DNA of 64,000 nucleotides from Apricaphanius iberus (taxonomy: Eukaryota > Chordata > Actinopteri > Cyprinodontiformes > Aphaniidae): assembly GCA_028564705.1 (NCBI GenBank), contig JAPXFQ010002638.1, positions 1 to 64,000 of the forward strand, in the 5' to 3' direction. The position numbers and the translations under genes were made by a program. Under the pieces are notes generated by a model that searched no databases, had not been told where the DNA came from, and saw only the letters and a list, made by a program, of their open reading frames with translations. Shown one piece after another: positions 1-10,921 of this stretch. Each line of letters begins with the position of its first letter. The stretch's first letter is position 1.

Positions 1-164
1 TTGTTACATTAAAAAGTCATAAATTGTACCCAGTTCAAAAACTCATTTACATTAATATGATCCATTATTTGGTGGCTTTGACTGTCTTTTTGGGGTTGAC
101 CAGCTAAAAGTTCATCTTCTGCAGAGTTTTTGATTATTGACCCTGAATTGTAGGCTATAATTGA
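1..164. other. unassigned AT-rich flank
   Basis: Nothing recognisable. It lies 5' of LINE-A. The exact LINE start is not visible. A doubled 12-mer, gacgtatcgcgt, at about 176-207 probably already belongs to the LINE 5'UTR. Confidence 0.4.
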
Positions 165-435
165 TGTAGGGTGGAGACGTATCGCGTTGGTAAGACGTAT
201 CGCGTCATTTCCTGTTTTGTGACTAACTCGTTTGTAGCAAGTCGGTGTTTCTCTCTCTCTTGAACTGATCTAACTTTCTCTGTCAATAAGTTTTTTCTGA
301 GTTGCTTAACACACAAACACATTAAAACGTTAATTTTCTTCACGGTTTAGGACTCTTTAAGCGTTTTACTGGGTTAATTACTTTGTTCTTAGGTAAGGTA
401 AGGTACCGCTTGGTTAGCTTAGCTTTACGGCTAGC

Positions 436-1449
436 ATGGCTTCGGCAGCTTTCTCTCTTGTCCCTCCATCTCTCTCTACACCTCCTCCTCTTTCCTGCTC
501 TCTCTGTCAGATGTTTAGTTACTCCTCCGCCTCATTTAGTGAAGTTGGTAGGTGTAATAAGTGCAGCATTTTTGTAGCTTTGGAGGCGAGGGTTTCTGAG
601 CTAGAGGCCCGGCTCCGCGCTGTAGAACAGCCAGGCCCAGCAGTAGCTAGCGCGGAGTCAACTAGGACAGGACCTAGCCGTCCTTCAACAGCTCCCGTGC
701 AGCCGGGACCTCAGGCGAGCTGGGTGACTGTTCGTAGGAAGACTAGCGCCAGACCCCAGTCCGCGGCCAACCTCCAGCCCCTTTCTCTGAACAATAGGTT
801 CGCCCCGCTCAGCGACGCACCCGCCGAGCAGGAGAGGCCGATTCTTGTAATTGGCAGCTCCATAGTTAGGAATGTGGCTCCAGAGACACGAAAGACCACC
901 GTCAAATGCCTTCCAGGGGCCAGGGCTGCGGACATTAGGTCCCATCTGAAGCTTTTGGCCAAGGACAAACGGCGGTATAGCAGGATCGTTATCCATGCTG
1001 GTGGCAACGACACCCGGCGACGGCAGTCGGAGGTCACTAAAATTAGCGTAGCTTCGGTGTGTAGGGCTGCCAAAAAGATGTCTGACTCTGTAATTTTTTC
1101 TGGTCCCCTGCCTGATCGTACTAGCGATGACATGTACAGCCGTATGCTTTCGTTCCACCTTTGGTTGTCAAGGTGGTGTCCAGAAAACGATGTGGGCTAC
1201 ATTGATAACTGGGGGCCTTCTGGGGAAAACCTGGACTGTTACGTAGAGACGGCATCCATCCCACCGAGGACGGAGCTTCGCTTCTTTCCAGGAACATTGA
1301 TAGGGTTATCTCTAGTTCCCCAAAGCCGTGAGAACCCAGAGTCCAGCTCAGGGAACCCAGAGTCGAGCTCAGGGAAACCAGAGTCCAGATCAGGGAACCC
1401 AGAGTCCAGGTCAAGGAACAGGGACTGCCACCCACCCACTACCCTATAG
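436..1449 (+). pseudogene. LINE-A ORF1 protein (Zn-like CxxC, coiled coil, SGNH esterase-like domain), frameshifted
   Basis: 337 codons from ATG 436 (context gctagcATGg) to 1449. Two CxxC pairs at residues 21-24 and 40-43 look like a small zinc knuckle. A heptad-like stretch at about 48-67 suggests a coiled coil, then a Pro/Ser linker, then an SGNH-hydrolase-like fold with ILVIGSSIVRN (block I) and IHAGGNDT (block III). The expected C-terminal Asp-His block (DGIHPT) is encoded at 1248-1265 in a different frame, so a 1-nt shift near the G5 run at 1211-1215 breaks the ORF; the shifted frame stops at TGA 1329-1331. The last ~80 residues as annotated are therefore out-of-frame and repetitive. ORF1p of this type is thought to bind RNA and assist retrotransposition; that role is inferred from the family. 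Confidence 0.8.
1331..1422 (+). repeat. 21-bp tandem repeat, about four copies, at the ORF1/ORF2 junction
   Basis: The unit gaacccagagtccagctcagg recurs about four times with a few substitutions. It lies directly after the ORF1 stop and is open in the ORF2 frame, where it encodes a charged heptad-like EPRVQLR repeat. Length variation between LINE copies is expected. Confidence 0.85.
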
Positions 1450-4448
1450 AGATAGTTTCCCGTCCACTACCCAAAACTAATGAATTAAAAGTTAATGCTA
1501 CTAGAGCAAAGTATAAAAATCTCATAAAGATAAATAAAACTCGGACTGAACATAAAAACAAATCAATTAAATGTGGTTTACTAAACATAAGATCTCTCCC
1601 CTCAAAAACACTCTTGGTAAATGACTTAATTTGTGAAAATAATATTGATTTGTTTTGTCTTGCAGAGACATGGTTGCAGGAAGAGGACCATGTCACAATA
1701 AATGAGTCAACTCCCCCTAGCTACTTAAACTTTAGTGTCCCTCGAAGTACTGGTCGAGGAGGTGGAGTAGCAACTATCTTTCATTCCGATTTACTAATTA
1801 ATCTCCAAAAAAATAATAGTTACAGTTCCTTTGAGCATCTAGTTTTTAGCTTTCCTCATACACATAACAAAGCAGTAAAGCCACTTTTGTTTGTGGTCTT
1901 ATATCGTCCACCAGGACCTTATTCTCAATTTTTAGATCAGATTTCAGATTTTCTATCTGACTTAGTTTTAAACACTGATAAAGTCATTATAGTCGGAGAC
2001 TTCAATATTCATGTTGATAATGAAAGTGATAGTCTAAATACAGCTTTTAACACTATCCTAGACTCAATAGGCTTTACTCAAAATGTGCAGGGACCAACAC
2101 ATTCTTGTCACCACACTTTAGATCTTGTGCTGACTTATGGCATTGACTGTGAAGAAATAACAGTCTTTCCACATAACCCTATCCTGTCTGATCATTTCCT
2201 TATCACTTTTAAACTTACTCTAATGGATCATATCAAACCTGAAAGAAAACTTCATTATACCAGAACGTTATCAGACAACGCTGTAGCAAATTTTAAAGAA
2301 GCTCTTCCAACTTTAATTTCCTCAGTTTATAAATGCAGAACAGAAAACAGTGATTTAACTCGTGACCCCTCACAACTTGACATTTTAGTTCATAGCGTTA
2401 ATTCCTCCCTGCGTCGGGCAATAGACAAAGTTGCCCCCTTGAAAAGGAAGGTGGCTAGCCATAGAAGATTAACTCCCTGGTTTAATTTAGAGCTACGTAC
2501 CCTAAAGCAGAATGTTAGAAAACTAGAGAGAAAATGGCGCTCCACGCATTTACATGATTCCTTTTTAATATGGAAAAATAGTTTATTGCTATATAAAAAG
2601 AGCCTTCACACAGCTAGAACAGCATATTAATCATCTTTAATCGAGGACAATAAAAATAATCCTAGGTTTCTTTTTAATACAGTTGCCAAACTCAACCAGG
2701 ATCATAGCACTATCGAGCCAACCATTCCCCAAGCTCTAAGCAGTGACGACTTCATGCAATTCTTTATAAATAAAATAGACTCCATAAAGAATAAGATAAT
2801 TGGGAACCTTCCCAATATGCTTGCTTCCTCCTTAGTTAATGAGGCAGCCTCAAAAATGGTGGAACCTAATATATGCTTAAACTGCTTTAATGCAGCCGAA
2901 CTTTGTGATGTACTAAAATTATTAGCTTCATCTAAACCTTCAACTTGCGTTTTAGACCCAATCCCAACTAAACTCTTAAAAGAAGTTTTCCCTCTGATCG
3001 CTGCTCCAATTTTAAATATAATGAATCTATCCTTAGTCAATGGATATGTACCACAGGAGTTTAAGATTGCTGTAATTAAACCTCTACTTAAGAAACCCTC
3101 TCTTGATCAAAACGACTTAATTAACTATAGACCGATATCTAATCTTCCCTTCTTATCTAAAATTCTTGAGAAAATAGTTGCACACCAGATATGTGAGCAT
3201 TTAAACAATAATGAGCTGTTTGAGAAGTTTCAGTCAGGCTTTAGAGCTCATCACAGCACTGAAACAGCTCTGGTGAAGGTTACTAATGATATTCTCATAG
3301 CCTCAGACAATGGACTGGTGACCATTCTGGTCCTGTTAGATCTCAGTGCTGCCTTTGACACTGTTGATCACAATATTCTCATAGAAAGGCTTCAAAGTGT
3401 CGGTATAATAGGAACAGCACTAGGTTGGTTTAAATCTTATTTGTCTAACAGATTTCAGTTTGTTCAGGTAAACAATAGATCTTCCTCAACCTCAATAGTT
3501 ACTTGCGGAGTACCACAGGGTTCAGTGCTTGGGCCGATTCTCTTTACTATATATATGCTTCCTATTGGTAAAATAATTAGGCAGCATGGGATAAAATTCC
3601 ATAGTTACGCAGATGATACACAGCTATATCTATCCATAAATCCTGATGAATCCAATCAGTTAGGTAGACTACAGGCATGTCTGGAAGACATAAAAACTTG
3701 GATGACTCTAAACTTCTTGCTTCTAAATTCTGATAAAACAGAAGTTGTCGTCTTTGGACCAGAAGCTCTGAAAAAGAAACTACTTAGTCAGCCCCTTCAC
3801 CTGGACGGCATTAAATTAGCCTCCAGTAATAAAGCAAAAAACCTCGGTGTCATTTTTGACCAAGATATGTCATTTAGAACTCACATTAAAGAAGTCTGTA
3901 GGATTTCCTTTTTTCACCTTAGGAATATTGCAAAAATTAGAACCATCCTGTCCAGGAATGATGCTGAAAAACTAGTCCATGCCTTTGTTACTTCAAGGCT
4001 GGATTACTGTAACTGTCTATTATCAGGTAGTCCACAGAATACAATTAAAAGTCTTCAGTTAGTTCAAAATGCTGCTGCTAGGATTCTGATGAATATTAAA
4101 AGAAGAGATCACATTTCCCCTGTTTTAGCTTCTCTTCACTGGCTCCCAGTAAAATCTAGAATAGAATTCAAGATCCTCCTTCTGACATATAAAGCCCTTA
4201 ATAATCTAGCTCCATCATACATAAGAGACCTGATTGTTCCATATGTTCCTAACAGAGACCTTCGCTCTCAGACTGCAGGTTTACTGGTAGTTCCTAGGAT
4301 TTCTAAAAGTAGAATGGGTGGCAGATCTTTCAGCTATCAGGCTCCCCTCCTATGGAACCGGCTCCCAGGGTTGGTTCGTGAAGCAGACAATTTGTCTATC
4401 TTTAAAACTAGGCTAAAAACTTTCCTCTTTGACAAAGCTTACAGTTAG
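1332..4448 (+). pseudogene. LINE-A ORF2: EEP endonuclease + reverse transcriptase, one in-frame stop
   Basis: One frame is open from 1332 to 4448 except for a TAA at 2628-2630, so a single nonsense codon splits an otherwise intact protein of about 1,038 codons. The endonuclease (about 1580-2215) shows [10 protein letters not shown], the Glu motif LAETWL, VGDFNIH and SDHFLITF. The RT shows NYRPISNLPFLSKILEK, FDTVDHN, CGVPQGSVLGPILF and the catalytic YADD at 3606-3617, followed by the L2-type thumb region (LDYCN, SLHWLPV, LLWNRLPG). No obvious ATG opens the frame and it follows ORF1's stop directly, so downstream re-initiation or an unusual start is likely. It would nick target DNA and prime reverse transcription. 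Sequence supports L2/CR1-group membership; activity of this copy is not expected. Confidence 0.88.
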
Positions 4449-5577
4449 AGATATGTTTATAGGTAGTTAGAGTCAGGTCAGACAGGTAGATAGGAAGAGA
4501 CAGGTTAATGTTAGTAGTCAGGCAGAGTGTCAAAAGTTAGGAAGAGATAGGAAGAGGTAGAGTAGCTAGGTAGAGATAGATTAATGTAAGCCAGGTAAAG
4601 ATCCGGAGCCGGTCGCGGCTTACCGCCGCGGAAGAAATGTGCCCCACAGGGGCCAGCCAGCGCCGGAGAGAGGTCCCTCAAGGGGATCCTCCCGCACAGT
4701 GCGGCCGCCCATTACCTGCCGGGTTGAATCCCCCGGGCAGACTGTGCGGACCCCACCCGTTTATCTCTTAAACGTTTCTCGCCCTCTTCAACTCTGTCCT
4801 CTCTGTTCTGTCTATTTTTCCTTAAGATAGTTGTCGACTATCGGTCTCGTGCCGGTATTTAGCCTTAGATGGAGTTTACCACCCACTTTGGGCTGCATTC
4901 TCAAACAACCCGACTCCGAGAAGACCCCGGCATGACGGGGGCCGTTACCGGCCCTACACCGTCCACGGGTCAGGAGGACTCAGACAGAGTGTTGGTAGCC
5001 AGGTCTCCTAGTAGCTAGGAGACAGGTTAATGTTAGTAGCTATGCTGCTTTAGGCTAGGCTGTTGGAGGACATTATTAGGGTCTGTTCCTACTTTCTCTC
5101 CTACTTCTCCCCAACTGCATGATGTGCTGTCAATTCAAGCACTAACCTGTTTTCTATTATAGTAGGTGCTCCGGATTAGCCCTGCTTGACGACCCTGACT
5201 AAGATGGCATTGCAGTGACGGAAAATTCTCCACGTCCTGCAACAAACTTGTGCATCAGTTCTATTGCTCTTTCTGTGTCTCTGTTATGTATTCTCCAAGC
5301 CACAGACGGTCGCGGCAGATAACCGCTTGTGCTGAGCCTGGTTCTGCCGGAGGTTTCTTCCTGTTAAAAGGGAGTTTTCTTCCCACTGTCGCTGCATGCT
5401 TGCTCAGTATGAGGGATTGCTGAGAATTCCACGACGCAATCTTCTGTGGTTCTGTAATTTCTACACTAAACATTGTATTGTAATAACTCTTTTTGTAAAG
5501 TGCCTTGAGATGACATCTGTTGTGAAATGGCGCTATATAAATAAACTGAATTGAAATTGAATTGAATTGTCTTAATA
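4449..5577 (+). other. LINE-A 3'UTR and GAATT tail
   Basis: No ORF. It starts with a G/A-rich stretch of short imperfect 'aggtaga/gttagtag' repeats, then the antisense 28S block (4601-4983), then the conserved fish L2 3' segment (ggtttcttcctgttaaaagg, aaagtgccttgagatgacat, tggcgctatataaataaa) and the GAATT tail. The same 3' module recurs at 13800-14131, 21625-22489, 26592-27729 and in shorter tails near 30.7-31.2 kb. Confidence 0.85.
4601..4983 (-). rRNA. antisense fragment of the 28S rRNA 5' region inside the LINE-A 3'UTR
   Basis: Read on the minus strand, this block is recognisable as vertebrate 28S rRNA. It holds the conserved segments gtttaccaccc / tttgggctgcatt, ggtctcgtgccggtattt and gtccacggg (as written on the plus strand), and a GC-rich part with ccggagccggtcgcgg, matching the D1-D2 portion of the large-subunit gene. 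It is antisense to LINE transcription. It is a fragment with substitutions and cannot act as rRNA. Its edges match where the LINE copy at 21625-22892 lacks it (after ccaggta, before gagtgtt). The sister copy at 26751-27145 keeps about 14 bp of 28S sequence (ctgagcctcgatca) that this one has lost. Identification is from memory of conserved 28S sequence, not an alignment. Confidence 0.85.
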
Positions 5578-5782
5578 CGGATCACATTATACATTGTTAC
5601 AGTTATGGTTCATGTGTTAGTAAGAACTTCTATTAACTACATTACTTTTGTTCAACATTAAATCCAGGTTATTATATTTTGACATTACACTAACATACTA
5701 CTGTACCTCCACAATGGATTAGAGTGTTACTGAACAACAGGCCCACTCTCATTAGACATACATTATCTACAGGAAAATTCAA
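5578..5782. other. unassigned spacer between LINE-A and LINE-B
   Basis: AT-rich, with no ORF or repeat I recognise. Confidence 0.4.
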
Positions 5783-6114
5783 AGGCAAGGCAAGGCAATT
5801 TTATTTGTATAGCACACTTTCAACACAAGGCAATTCAAGGTGCTTTACATGATTCAGTGATAATGAAACCACATGATTACTAACAAAACATAAGTTTAAC
5901 AGTAATCAATCAGTAAGAAAAGATAATGTAAGGAACAAATTTATGTATTGAATACACAATCACTTAAAAAATAAATAAAAAAGTGAGAATAGAAATTAAA
6001 CCACAAAAATAAAAAATAATTTAAGGAACAAATTTATGCAATTAAAACAGATTAAAACATATAAAACACAATCGGGTAAACAAAACAAAACAAAAAGTGA
6101 TCAGAAAGCACAAT

Positions 6115-6852
6115 TTAAGATTCAAATGCAGCTCTGAATAGTAGAGTTTGTATCTTTGATTTAAAAGAGCCTAGCGATTCAGCGTTTTTGCATTTGTCTG
6201 GAAGTTTATTCCACATTTGTGGAGCATAGAAGCTGAAAGCTGCCTCTCCCTGTTTAGTTCTGATTCTAGGGACGATTAGTAGGCTAGAGTTGGAGGACCT
6301 GAGTGGTCTGCTGGGTTGATATAGTGACAGCATATCTTCAACATACTGTGGTGCTAAACCGTTCAATGATTTATAAACAAGTAGGAGTATTTTAAAGTCT
6401 ATTCTCTGAGCTACAGGAAGCCAGTGTAAGGACTTTAGAACTGGGGTGATGTGTTCTACTTTCCTGGTTCTAGTGAGAACACGAGCAGTAGTGTTCTGGA
6501 TCAACTGCAGCTGTCTGATTGATTTTTTAGGTGGACCTGTGAGGACGCTGTTGCAGTAATCAATCCGACTAAAGATAAACGCATGGATCAGTTTTTCAGG
6601 GTCCTTCTGTGACATCAGTCCTTTAATCCTAGAAATGTTCTTCAGATGATAGAAAGCTGACCTTGTTATTGCCTTTATTTGACCCTGGAGGTTCAGGTCT
6701 GAGTCCATTATTACACCTAGATTACAAGCCTGATGAGTAGTTTTTAATTGTATTAGCTGAAGTTGTGTGCTGACTTTGGATTGTTCCTCCTTAGGTCCAA
6801 AAATAATTACTTCTGTTTTGTTTCTGTTTAGCTGGAGAAAGTTATGGGACAT
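6115..6852 (-). pseudogene. LINE-B reverse transcriptase C-terminal part (thumb region)
   Basis: 245 open codons matching the C-terminal third of L2-type ORF2: [13 protein letters not shown], a [11 protein letters not shown] motif, [29 protein letters not shown], a PLRSS segment and [11 protein letters not shown], ending in [11 protein letters not shown]. The palm with the catalytic Asp pair is absent: upstream sequence jumps from the finger region (6941-7321) straight to the segment after the active site, so an internal deletion removed roughly 200 or more residues. The ATG at 6852 is only an internal Met. Confidence 0.85.
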
Positions 6853-6940
6853 CCAGTCGTTTATTTATTCAATGCATTCATTTAAGGTTTGGATAGAATC
6901 AAAGTCACCTGGTGACAATGTAATGTATAGCTCCGACCGA

Positions 6941-7490
6941 CTACAGATCCGACTTAATGACAGGGAGAACTTTCTTTAAAAAAGCTGTGGGTAAGATATC
7001 GAGGCAGCAAGAGGAGGAGTTCAGCTGCTTAATAATTTCATCAAGATGTGATTGATTTAGTTTTTTGAAATCAGACATTTTATCTGCATTATTTTTAAAT
7101 GGGAATGATAATGTTGGTGGGTTGGTTGTTGCTTTACAGATTGATCTTCTAATTTCTAGAATCTTTTCAGTGAAGAAGTTGGAAAATTCACTACAGGCCC
7201 TAGTGGAGTGTAGTTCAGGAGCTGCTGTCACTGGAGGATTGATTAGTCTTTCAACTGTTACGAATAAGGTCCGAGGAAGAGCAGTACATTTGTTTAAAGA
7301 TTTCAGCAGAGCTGTCAACAAGAGATCATTTTCTTACTCCGGTGTCATTTTGATAAGATAGTTTAGCCGGGATAATGCTTTCAAAGAAGATGCAGAAGTG
7401 GTCAGATAATACAACATCCAATACGGAGATGTAAGAGATTTTTAGTCCTTTAGTCCTTTGCTAAAAAGGACTTAGTTTAGTCCTTTGCTA
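6941..7490 (-). pseudogene. LINE-B endonuclease end and RT N-terminal fragment
   Basis: On the minus strand, from about 7490, a frame encodes the endonuclease end (SVLDVVLSDHFCIFFE, containing the SDHF motif), then a stop, then a 126-codon frame (7321-6941) with ACSEFSNFFTEKI and a CCLDILPTAFLKKVLP motif that precedes the RT core in L2 ORF2 proteins. It ends abruptly at the internal deletion. The first part directly abuts the Harbinger insertion. Confidence 0.75.
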
Positions 7491-7500
7491 AAAAGGACTT
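7440..7500. repeat. short tandem duplication at the Harbinger/LINE-B junction
   Basis: The string tagtcctttgctaaaaagga occurs twice in tandem (about 7455-7477 and 7478-7500), and a shorter ttagtccttt sits just left. One copy is LINE-B coding sequence on the minus strand. The second extends up to the hairpin at 7515. This probably formed when the insertion site was rearranged. Confidence 0.65.
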
Positions 7501-7514
7501 AGTTTGATTTGATT

Positions 7515-7568
7515 GGACAAATCAAACGGGGTATTAATCTAATGATTAATACCCCGTTTGATTTGTCC
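7515..7568. repeat. perfect 25-bp inverted repeat, 4-nt loop
   Basis: Arms 7515-7539 and 7544-7568 are exact reverse complements (ggacaaatcaaacggggtat... and its complement) around the loop taat. It lies at the left end of the Harbinger insertion. Confidence 0.95.
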
Positions 7569-7696
7569 AACGAACTCGGTTTCCGAGTCGGATTCCGGGA
7601 TTACGACCTGGAAGTTGCAAATAGAACGTTCCCGAGGTCGTAAATACAAGTCATCAACTCGTCGAGGGTCAGAGGACCCCGAGTTCAGTTATTAAG

Positions 7697-8804
7697 ATGG
7701 CTACCACGAGCATCACACGTAAGTAAACATTGTGTTTTTCTTTTATTTTAGGCACTTTTGTCTTTGTTGTAATGGAATGCAGAAGTCATACACATAGCAG
7801 TATATACGGTTACCTATATGCATGTCGCTACAGTCTTGTTACAGTCTTATTACGTGCTAAATACCACCTAATAATTTATTTTGTAGCTTTGCTACAGACA
7901 AAGGAAACCTCTTGGCTCATAGGAATTTGTTTTTCTCAGTGTTATATGTATTTAGACTATATTTTTATGTGATCGATGTATGTATGTCTATATTTGATTA
8001 ACGTTAAAATGTTTAAACACATAAAGATACTATTTTCAAAGCATATTACACAAAGGAAACATCATAGCTGCTAACACATTACAAAGGCAATCGTTTTTAG
8101 TTTGTTTTTTTCAGTACTACATGTTCTTTCAAGCTAACGTGTATGTTTGTGTTTTAGTGTATTTAGATGAGAACAGGAAACTGTTCCTTAACTCCCAGAG
8201 AACCCTGCTGTTCCCCGGTCCTCTGTACCAGCGTGCAGATGACCCCGCAGTTTACTGTGCGGTTGAGGACCTGACCATCAAGGTCAACCTTTTTGAAGCT
8301 GGTAAGATAACAGAAATAATCATCATAGTATAATCACTAGAATAACACCAGTAGGGATGTTAATAATGTTGTGCTTAGTGACATATTGCTTTTTATGTGT
8401 TATAGGCTGCTGCCCTGAGGCACCCACTGCCGACACCCCCACAGCTTTGCCCATGCGGAAGCATGACTGCTTCACAAAGGAGCACACACTCTTCCTCATA
8501 GACCTGATGAGGAGAGGGAGGGAGTGGGTCTCCCAAAGTTTCTGAAGGACCTCAACAGCCGACTCAGGTTTCGCCGAAAGAACAAAAAGGAGATGTGGGC
8601 AGACATGGCTTCCAAACTGACAGAACAGTATAAAAATCATTCTGCCCTGACAAGGTGGCCAGGAAGTGGTCCACCTTGGTGGAAGGCTATAAGAAAGTAA
8701 AGGACAATAACACAAGCACAGGGAACGGCACCATGCGTTTCCAGTTTTACAGAGAAATGGATGAGCTTCCCAGCAGGGCTTTGAAAGTCTTATGTCACGA
8801 TTGA
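7697..8804 (+). pseudogene. Harbinger accessory Myb/trihelix-like DNA-binding protein
   Basis: Three exons can be read: 7697-7718 (ATG, donor gtaagt), 8158-8301 (acceptor gttttag, donor ggtaag) and 8406-8804 (acceptor tatag). Spliced, exons 1-2 give a frame containing LYLDENRKLFLNSQRTLLF. Exon 3 has KHDCFTKEHTLFLIDLM, then a frameshift near 8523, then KFLKDLNSRLR, KKEMWADMASKL and, after another shift near 8640, a KWSTLVEGYKKVKDN motif: the trihelix/MADF-like helices typical of Harbinger-encoded Myb proteins. In this family the protein partners the transposase in nuclear import and end binding. Two frameshifts make this copy non-functional. A polyadenylation-type AATAAA follows at about 8950. 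Confidence 0.75.
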
Positions 8805-8847
8805 TTGATAGATTCTGAGTGTCATTTCATCCTCCCTCTGTTTTTTA

Positions 8848-8966
8848 CATTTATAATTCAATTTTTTCATAGTTTGTTAAGTTGTGTATATATAATATCG
8901 TTTGTATTCAATTTTTAAATTTTTTTTCTCATTTTATATTTTTTATTGCCAATAAATATTTGCTTG
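8848..8966 (+). repeat. direct repeat, copy 1 (second copy 9437-9550)
   Basis: An AT-rich ~115-bp unit (tttataattcaa... atagtttgttaagttgt... ttctcattt... caaataaat) occurs here and at 9437-9550 with moderate divergence. Both lie in the non-coding centre between the two Harbinger genes, so it is an internal duplication of the transposon's middle. Confidence 0.7.
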
Positions 8967-9436
8967 TTTCTTACCCAAGCCTTATTTTTTTTATTTCTTT
9001 GAAGACAGTATTTTATTTATAGTTCTGCATGTTCAAATTGTACACTAAAGCCTCATAAGGCCATTCAAACAAACAACAAAACAAACTAGTAAACAGTACC
9101 CTTTTAAGTAGGGAAATCACCCAGTAAGAATAAAATAAATTAAGAAATCAAAGGGGAAAATACTTCAGATGACAACTATTAGTTTTAGCCATTTTCACCA
9201 TAATGTCAGTCTTGGCCTGAAAATCTAAAATAAGCAATAACTGGCCCAGCATTTTACGAATAAGTCCATTTACACCTGGAGTTTTACTGCTACTCTTTCT
9301 ATCGAGTACACTGTCATTAGTCTATCTTTCCATTGATATTATATGGGATGCAGCCATTTTTATATTTGCCTTCATTTTCGCAAAACCATATTGTGGGCTA
9401 AAACAAGGTGAAGCCATCAATTCAGGGAAACCACTT

Positions 9437-9550
9437 TTATGTTTATAATTCAAAGTTGTTATAGTTTGTTAAGTTGTATATATTTTGTATTCAATTGTTT
9501 ATACTGTGTTTCTCATTTGATATTTACAATTGCAAATAAATAAAACTGTG
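9437..9550 (+). repeat. direct repeat, copy 2 (first copy 8848-8966)
   Basis: See the first copy: same order of atagtttgttaagttgtata, ttgtattcaatt, tttctcattt and aataaataaa-like segments. The DNA between copies (8967-9436) has no ORF or other feature I can identify. Confidence 0.65.
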
Positions 9551-9708
9551 CGCTAGAAAAAGGTGAAGCATTAAATGTATGGAAATCACTTTTATTTGTA
9601 CACAGAAAATAAAAAGTAAACATTAATCATGTTAGAAAGAGCAATTGCATTGTAACATGTATTTACAAGCTTTCAACCGTGAAAATGAGTCTACTCGTTG
9701 TGATCTTC

Positions 9709-10921
9709 CTACCTTGGGAAGCCATGTCGGTGTTGTGCACATACATCTGTAGCAGCAACACACATGTTGTGTAAGAAACAAGCAGACATAATGATCATGA
9801 CCACAGTGTCACTGCGGGTGTTCTGTAGGTCACGTAGATGCCTCCATTTGCATTTCATTCTTCCAAAAGCACTCTCTACAATGACCCGCCCCTGGTTGAT
9901 CTTCGCATTGTGCTCAAGCTCCTCCACCGTTAGAGCCCCGTTGTCACGTTTTGGAGTTTTGATGAATGGGAAGGCCTGGCCAGTGTAGACAGTATCTCCC
10001 AGCAGATAATGCACCCCCATCTTCTCCTGCCATTGTGTGTAGAAGCTGGAACTCCTAAGCATCCTAGCATCGTGCACCCTGCCTGGTGGTCCAGCAAAGA
10101 TGTCAATGAAGCGGCCCCGATCATCCACAATCCCCTGAAGGAGTAGTACGCCTTGCGGTTCATGTAATCCCGTCCTCTGATGCGGGGCCTCTGGACCCTG
10201 ATGTGGCAGCCATCAATTGCCCCAATAACCCCGTTAAGGCCACGTCAAGAGGTACTCAAACTGGTGTTTTGAGATCCTCAAATGACAAGCAAAGGTGGCA
10301 TCACTCCAGTTGAGCATGATTTCCCACTCTGTTCCCGTCTTGAGGATGATTTGTTGTCTGGAGCGCAGCACAATTGAGATCAGTGCCCTGAGGAAAAGAA
10401 AAAACTAAAATGAATAAATGTTGTCTAAAATCTTTTGCTCTGTTATATTGTTTCATTTCTTATATAAAATATAGGTAGAATCTAATTAAAGAGGGACATT
10501 CCATACATCATTCAATCAGGCACGTCTATCAAAGAACACAGACTGGGGCACCTTTTCTTGTTTCTTTGTCCTTTCTTTGTAATGTATTGTAGTGCAGCCT
10601 TCTGCTTACAAAACCTCCATTCAGAATAAACTTCCAATAATATATTTCAGCCTCTTAGGTACATCTAAAAACGTATGTTACACATATATAAAGCATATTA
10701 GGCAAACATTTACCAGTGGCGCTAACGTTAGCAGCGGAATGTTCGCTTAAACAGCGGTTAAAACATTCATAGACTACAATCAAATAAGATGAAACATGAA
10801 CTTACATTCTCTGCTTTCTATCACCTTTTTCCATATTTTGCTGATGAACCACAAATTTTGATTGTAGCTCTCTGTACCCTTTTAGAGCTAGCGCAACAGC
10901 AACTTTCCTGGAGGCGTCCAT
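9709..10921 (-). pseudogene. PIF/Harbinger DDE transposase (HARBI1-like), decayed
   Basis: Minus strand. Exon 1 (10921-10806) starts MDASRKVAVALALKGYREL and ends at a GTAAGT donor; exon 2 starts at 10387 after a TTTTCCTCAG acceptor. Catalytic blocks are visible: AIDGCHIRVQRP (first Asp), GRVHDARML, LLGDTVY (second Asp) and VESAFGRMKCKWR (Glu), then SACFLHNM, all typical of the Harbinger nuclease. A deletion separates the N-terminal part (ending FEYLLTWP) from GVIGAIDG, and a frameshift lies between MNRKAYYSFRGL (10163) and the main ORF (10128-9709, 139 codons). The protein would cut and rejoin transposon ends at TWA targets; this copy cannot. Confidence 0.85.

Larger units (their letters stand above)
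165..5577 (+). mobile_element. LINE-A: near-full-length L2-clade non-LTR retrotransposon
   Basis: Order seen: 5'UTR (~165-435), ORF1 (436-), ORF2 with endonuclease and reverse transcriptase (1332-4448), and a 1.1-kb 3'UTR ending in a GAATT repeat tail after the conserved motif tggcgctatataaataaa. The SGNH-type ORF1 plus EEP endonuclease/RT ORF2 is the layout of fish L2/CR1-group LINEs. Only one frameshift (ORF1) and one nonsense codon (ORF2) are visible, so the insertion looks young. A 5'-truncated copy at 26482-27729 differs from it at only about 15 sites over 1.25 kb by eye. The 5' boundary is approximate. Confidence 0.88.

Noticed and set aside
4639..4830. 63-codon ORF in the LINE-A 3'UTR (and its twin at 26787-26981)
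   Set aside because: It lies in the antisense 28S block; the frame is a by-product of rRNA sequence.
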